Translations under genes and position numbers: made by a program
DNA from: an uncultured Eubacteriales bacterium
GTDB taxonomy: Bacteria; Bacillota; Clostridia; Oscillospirales; Oscillospiraceae
Length of the DNA: 19,394 nucleotides
NCBI GenBank assembly: GCA_902492005.1
Contig: CABUJV010000037.1
Coordinates: forward strand, 1-19,394
Reading direction: 5' to 3'
The notes under the pieces: model-generated
What the model saw: the letters and a program-made list of their open reading frames with translations, nothing else
What the model was told of the DNA's origin: nothing
Databases searched by the model: none
Shown here: piece by piece, positions 15,832 to 19,394 of the stretch
Numbering within the stretch: position 1 is the stretch's first letter
How the letters are laid out: every line of letters begins with the position of its first letter

Positions 15832-15907
15832 ATCGAATAGCTGTACGATACCCCGTTCGACGCCGGCCCCGGCACGGGGTCCGGCGCGGGGAAGGAGGTC
15901 CAACCGC

Positions 15908-17875
15908 ATGCCCGATTTTCACGTTGTCTCCCCCTACGAGCCCGCCGGCGACCAGCGGTCGGCCATCGCGGCCCTGGCCAAAGGCGTGGAGCTGGGGCTC
16001 GGCGAGCAGACCCTGCTGGGGGTCACCGGCTCGGGCAAGACCTTCACCATGGCCAAGGTCATCGAGAAGGTCCAGCGGCCCACCCTGGTGCTGGCCCACA
16101 ACAAGACCCTGGCCGCCCAGCTCTGCGCCGAGTTCAAGGAGTTCTTCCCCGACAACGCGGTGGAGTATTTTGTCTCCTACTACGACTACTACCAGCCCGA
16201 GGCCTATATCCCCCACACCGACACCTTTATTGAGAAGGACTCGTCGGTAAACGACGAGATCGACCGGCTGCGGCTCAGCGCCACCGCCTCCCTCATCGAG
16301 CGGCGGGACGTGATCGTGGTGTCGTCGGTGTCCTGCATTTACGGTCTGGGCGAGCCTGACGACTACGCCAAAATGATGGTCCCCCTGCGGGTGGGGGAGG
16401 AATTTCCCCGGGACGAGCTGCTGCGCCGCCTGGTGGAGATCCGCTACGAGCGCAACGACATCGCCTTCGAGCGCAACATGTTCCGGGTCCGTGGGGACAC
16501 GGTGGAGATCTGGCCCGCCTACTTCAAGGACACCGCCATCCGGGTGGAGTACTTCGGGGACGAGATCGACCGGCTCAGCGAGATCAACGTGGTCACCGGC
16601 ACTCCCATCCGCCGCCTGGAGCATCTGCCCATCTTCCCCGCCAGCCACTACATCACCCCCAAGGAGAAAATGGACGCCGCCATTCAGGAAATCTACCGGG
16701 AACTGGAGGAGCGGGTGGCCTTCTTCGAGGAACGCAACATGCTGGTGGAGGCCCAGCGCATCAAGCAGCGCACCCTGTACGACATCGAGATGATGCAGGA
16801 GCTGGGCTACTGCTCCGGCATCGAGAACTACTCCCGGCCCATCGCCGGGCGGCCGGTGGGCTCCGCCCCCATGACGCTGATGGACTACTTCCCCGACGAT
16901 TTCCTGATGTTCATTGACGAGAGCCACGTCACCCTGCCCCAGGTCCGGGCCATGTACAACGGCGACCGTGCCCGCAAGACCACTCTAGTGGACTACGGCT
17001 TCCGTCTGCCCTGCGCGTTTGATAACCGTCCGTTGAAATTTGATGAATTTGAACAGAGAGTAAACCAGGTGGTCTACGTCTCCGCCACTCCCGGCGACTA
17101 CGAGCGGGAGCGCTCCGGCCAGATCGTGGAGCAGGTCATCCGCCCCACCGGCCTGCTGGACCCCAGGGTGGAGATCCGCCCGGTGGAGGGTCAGATCGAC
17201 GATCTGATCGGGGAGATCAACGACCGGGTGGAGCGGAAGGAGCGGGTGCTGGTCACCACCCTGACCAAGCGGATGGCCGAGGACCTGACCGCCTATCTGA
17301 AAAACGCGGGGATCAAGGTGCAGTATATGCACCACGACATCGACACCATTGAGCGGCAGGAGATCATCCGGGACCTGCGGCTGGGGACCTACGACGTGCT
17401 GGTGGGCATCAACCTGCTGCGGGAGGGTCTGGACCTGCCGGAGGTCAGCCTGGTTGCCATTCTGGACGCCGACAAGGAGGGCTTTCTCCGCTCGGAGACC
17501 TCCCTCATCCAGACCATCGGCCGGGCGGCCCGGAACGCCGACGGTCTGGTCATTATGTACGCCGACGCCGTCACCCCCTCCATGCGCCGGGCCATCGACG
17601 AGACCGAGCGCCGCCGGGCCAAGCAGGACGCCTTCAACCAGGCCCACGGCATCGTGCCCAAGACCATCATCAAGTCGGTCCGGGACGTCATCGAGCTGTC
17701 GGCGGAGGAAGAGGAGACCGAGCAGCTCATGCGCCGCAAGACCAGCCTGACCAAGAAGGAGCGGGACGCCGCCATCGAGAAGCTGGAAAAGGAGATGCGG
17801 GAGGCCAGCAAGCGGCTGGAGTTCGAGTACGCCGCCGTATTGCGCGACCGCATCATCGAACTGAGAGGGAGGTAA
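15908..17875 (+). CDS. uvrB: UvrABC excision nuclease subunit B
   Basis: The 655-residue helicase-like subunit that UvrA loads at bulky lesions, where it opens the strands and recruits UvrC. Walker A GVTGSGKTF is at about residues 38-46. The beta-hairpin region YYDYYQPEAYIP lies near 91-102. The DEAH-like box is LMFIDESHVTLPQ. The helicase C motifs include VLVGINLLREGLDLPEVS and QTIGRAARN. The C-terminal UVR domain (KLEKEMREASKRLEFEYAA) binds UvrC. The length equals the family norm. Start 15908 has GGAGG 9 nt upstream; the longer in-frame start at 15827 lies inside the promoter. It is the first gene of an SOS unit with the membrane protein and uvrA. Confidence 0.98.
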   Translation: MPDFHVVSPYEPAGDQRSAIAALAKGVELGLGEQTLLGVTGSGKTFTMAKVIEKVQRPTLVLAHNKTLAAQLCAEFKEFFPDNAVEYFVSYYDYYQPEAYIPHTDTFIEKDSSVNDEIDRLRLSATASLIERRDVIVVSSVSCIYGLGEPDDYAKMMVPLRVGEEFPRDELLRRLVEIRYERNDIAFERNMFRVRGDTVEIWPAYFKDTAIRVEYFGDEIDRLSEINVVTGTPIRRLEHLPIFPASHYITPKEKMDAAIQEIYRELEERVAFFEERNMLVEAQRIKQRTLYDIEMMQELGYCSGIENYSRPIAGRPVGSAPMTLMDYFPDDFLMFIDESHVTLPQVRAMYNGDRARKTTLVDYGFRLPCAFDNRPLKFDEFEQRVNQVVYVSATPGDYERERSGQIVEQVIRPTGLLDPRVEIRPVEGQIDDLIGEINDRVERKERVLVTTLTKRMAEDLTAYLKNAGIKVQYMHHDIDTIERQEIIRDLRLGTYDVLVGINLLREGLDLPEVSLVAILDADKEGFLRSETSLIQTIGRAARNADGLVIMYADAVTPSMRRAIDETERRRAKQDAFNQAHGIVPKTIIKSVRDVIELSAEEEETEQLMRRKTSLTKKERDAAIEKLEKEMREASKRLEFEYAAVLRDRIIELRGR

Positions 17876-17877
17876 AC

Positions 17878-18654
17878 ATGTCCAAGTGGAACACCCTGAC
17901 CCAGTTCCAGCGGGTCCTGCTGATCGCTCTGGCCGTCCTGTTGGCGGTCTTTACCGCCGTCTACCCCATCCTCGGCCGCCGGGAGGGCATTCCATACCGG
18001 GACGCCCTGCTGCTCTGGTCCGCCCAGGGGGAAACCGACGTCTACGCCGGCCGGGTGGACGGGGAACGGACCGTCTTTACCGTCGCTCCGGACGGGACCA
18101 TTCAGTACCGCCGCGGCGATACCGACTACGGGCCCTATGCCGTCACCCTGGACCCCTCCGCCGTCCCCCGGGACAGCGACATGGCCGATGTGCTCACCGG
18201 GGTGGAGGTCCGCGACGGAGAGAAGATCCTATTCCGGGGCGGCTGGTATAACAGCGGCTTTCCCCTCCTGGTGGACGAGCACGGCGAGACGGAGTCCCCC
18301 TTCACCATCTCCGTCCATACTTCCGGCGGCAAGGTCTACGGCCCCGACGGGCAGGCCCTCGCCCCTTCCTACGAGCCCACTGCCTCCTTCCTCCTCCAGC
18401 TGGCGCTGGAACCCCCTCTCACCCACCGGGGCGAGCTCTACGCCTATTTTACCGGCACCCTGCTGGCCGTTGTGGGCATCGTCTCCATCCTGTTCGCCGA
18501 CCAGCTCTTCCGCTGGGACCTCCGCTTCCGCATCCGGGACCCGGAGCGGGCCGAGCCCTCGGAGTGGGAGATCTTCACCCGTTATCTGGGCTGGATCGTC
18601 TGTACGGCGGGGGCCCTGATTGTCTATCTGGCGGGTGCTTTTGCCATCGCCTGA
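17878..18654 (+). CDS. Uncharacterised membrane protein between uvrB and uvrA
   Basis: A 258-residue protein that I do not recognise. One membrane segment lies at about 13-32 (VLLIALAVLLAVFTAVYPIL). A soluble, beta-rich domain follows at about 35-185, probably outside the cell, with patterns such as VYAGRVDGERTVFTV and FTISVHTSGGKVYGP. Two more membrane segments lie at about 190-212 and 236-256, with a charged cytoplasmic loop WDLRFRIRDPERAEPSEWE between them. It starts 2 nt after the uvrB stop; its Shine-Dalgarno GGGAGG is inside the last uvrB codons, so it is tightly coupled to uvrB. uvrA follows after 42 nt. Position suggests LexA-linked expression; a repair role is not shown and could be only proximity. 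Confidence 0.85.
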   Translation: MSKWNTLTQFQRVLLIALAVLLAVFTAVYPILGRREGIPYRDALLLWSAQGETDVYAGRVDGERTVFTVAPDGTIQYRRGDTDYGPYAVTLDPSAVPRDSDMADVLTGVEVRDGEKILFRGGWYNSGFPLLVDEHGETESPFTISVHTSGGKVYGPDGQALAPSYEPTASFLLQLALEPPLTHRGELYAYFTGTLLAVVGIVSILFADQLFRWDLRFRIRDPERAEPSEWEIFTRYLGWIVCTAGALIVYLAGAFAIA

Positions 18655-18696
18655 CCTCATTTTTCCTTCGTGCGAAGATAAAGGAGTAACGTATCT

Positions 18697-19394
18697 ATGC
18701 TCGACCACATTTCCGTCAAGGGCGCCCGCGCAAATAACCTGAAAAACATCGACGTGACCATCCCCAGGGACAAGCTGGTGGTGCTCACCGGCCTGTCCGG
18801 CTCGGGCAAGTCCTCCCTGGCCTTTGACACCATCTACGCCGAGGGGCAGCGCCGCTACGTGGAGTCCCTGTCCTCCTATGCCCGGATGTTCCTGGGCCAG
18901 ATGGAGAAACCCGACGTGGACTACATCGGCGGCCTCTCCCCCGCCATCTCCATCGACCAGAAGACCACCTCCAAGAACCCCCGCTCCACCGTGGGCACCG
19001 TCACCGAGATCTACGACTACCTCCGCCTGCTGTGGGCCCGGGTGGGCACCCCCCACTGTCCCAAGTGCGGCAAGGAGATCCGGCAGCAGACCGTGGACCA
19101 GATCATCGACCAGGTGATGGCCCTGCCTCCGGCCACCCGCATCCAGGTCATGGCTCCCGTCATCCGGGGAAAAAAGGGCGAGCACCTGAAGATCTTCGAG
19201 GACGCCCGCAAGTCCGGCTACGTCCGGGTCCGGGCCGACGGGTCCATCTACGACCTGACCGAGGAGATCAAGCTGGATAAGAATAAAAAGCACAACATTG
19301 AGGTGGTGGTGGACCGTCTGGTCATCAAGGAGGACATCGTCCGCCGCCTCACCGATTCGGTGGAGATCGCCGCCAACCTGTCCGGCGGACTGGT
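18697..19394 (+). CDS. uvrA: UvrABC excision nuclease subunit A, N-terminal part
   Basis: The damage-recognition ATPase of nucleotide excision repair; it runs off the right edge after 232 codons. It opens MLDHISVKGARANNLKNIDV and has Walker A GLSGSGKSS (about residues 32-40). Next comes the family segment AEGQRRYVESLSSYARMFLG, the PRSTVGTVTEIYDYLRLLWA region, and a CPKCG that begins the first zinc-binding module. Start 18697 has AAAGGAG 10 nt upstream. A short hairpin CTTCG-TG-CGAAG (18666-18677) sits just before it. There is no LexA box or promoter in the 42-nt gap, so transcription probably comes from the uvrB promoter. Confidence 0.97.
   Translation, partial: MLDHISVKGARANNLKNIDVTIPRDKLVVLTGLSGSGKSSLAFDTIYAEGQRRYVESLSSYARMFLGQMEKPDVDYIGGLSPAISIDQKTTSKNPRSTVGTVTEIYDYLRLLWARVGTPHCPKCGKEIRQQTVDQIIDQVMALPPATRIQVMAPVIRGKKGEHLKIFEDARKSGYVRVRADGSIYDLTEEIKLDKNKKHNIEVVVDRLVIKEDIVRRLTDSVEIAANLSGGL

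Noticed and set aside
15827..15907. Longer uvrB start at 15827
   Set aside because: It would begin inside the promoter's -10; the start at 15908 has GGAGG and gives the normal UvrB N-terminus.
14909..16927. A 672-codon antisense frame across pyrE, radC and uvrB
   Set aside because: It crosses three real genes and two promoters, with the repetitive composition of a shadow frame.

Overview
The window is a GC-rich chromosomal stretch whose coding sequence strongly prefers G or C at third codon positions, broken by short AT-rich promoter islands. A perfect CIRCE element, a Firmicutes-type LexA box inside the uvrB promoter, strong purine-rich ribosome binding sites and the protein sequences point to a high-GC Clostridia gut anaerobe of the Oscillospiraceae type (Flavonifractor, Lawsonibacter or Intestinimonas relatives). 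That placement is inference from style; no 16S gene is present. I see no phage, IS element, CRISPR array, rRNA or intact tRNA gene. The window is core housekeeping DNA in several short transcription units.

Layout. 1-2394 (minus): a heat-shock unit, hsp20 then clpB, with an HrcA operator (CIRCE, 2597-2623) upstream. clpB runs off the left edge and carries a clear single-base frameshift near position 182. 2702-3898 (plus): a class I/II aminotransferase, divergent from hsp20. 3941-4513 (minus): an orphan ECF transporter S component. 4740-6125 (minus): a uracil/xanthine permease with a long leader containing a small leader-peptide ORF and a strong intrinsic terminator. 6517-7776 (plus): a divergent diaminopimelate decarboxylase. 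8132-11572 (plus): full-length pyruvate carboxylase. 11690-14055 (minus): a secreted copper-amine-oxidase-N-type protein followed by a family 2 glycosyltransferase. 14356-15766 (plus): pyrE then radC. 15838-19394 (plus): an SOS-type unit of uvrB, an unknown membrane protein, and uvrA, which is cut by the right edge.

How the parts work together. hsp20 and clpB form a holdase plus disaggregase pair under HrcA. uvrB and uvrA supply two subunits of the excision nuclease under LexA. The uracil permease and pyrE serve pyrimidine salvage and synthesis. lysA feeds lysine and peptidoglycan, and pyruvate carboxylase makes oxaloacetate.

Most of the novelty is in the untranslated leaders. (1) The permease leader looks like a pyrBI-style attenuator: a 25-residue leader ORF ends at the first bases of a terminator, just after a U-rich run. 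(2) The Shine-Dalgarno sequences of both hsp20 and clpB can be hidden in small local hairpins, so they are candidate RNA thermometers, although pyruvate carboxylase shows a weaker version of the same pairing. (3) A terminator lies between hsp20 and clpB with no room for a new promoter after it. (4) The pyruvate carboxylase promoter has paired palindromes and a leader hairpin. I found no wholly new multi-gene system.
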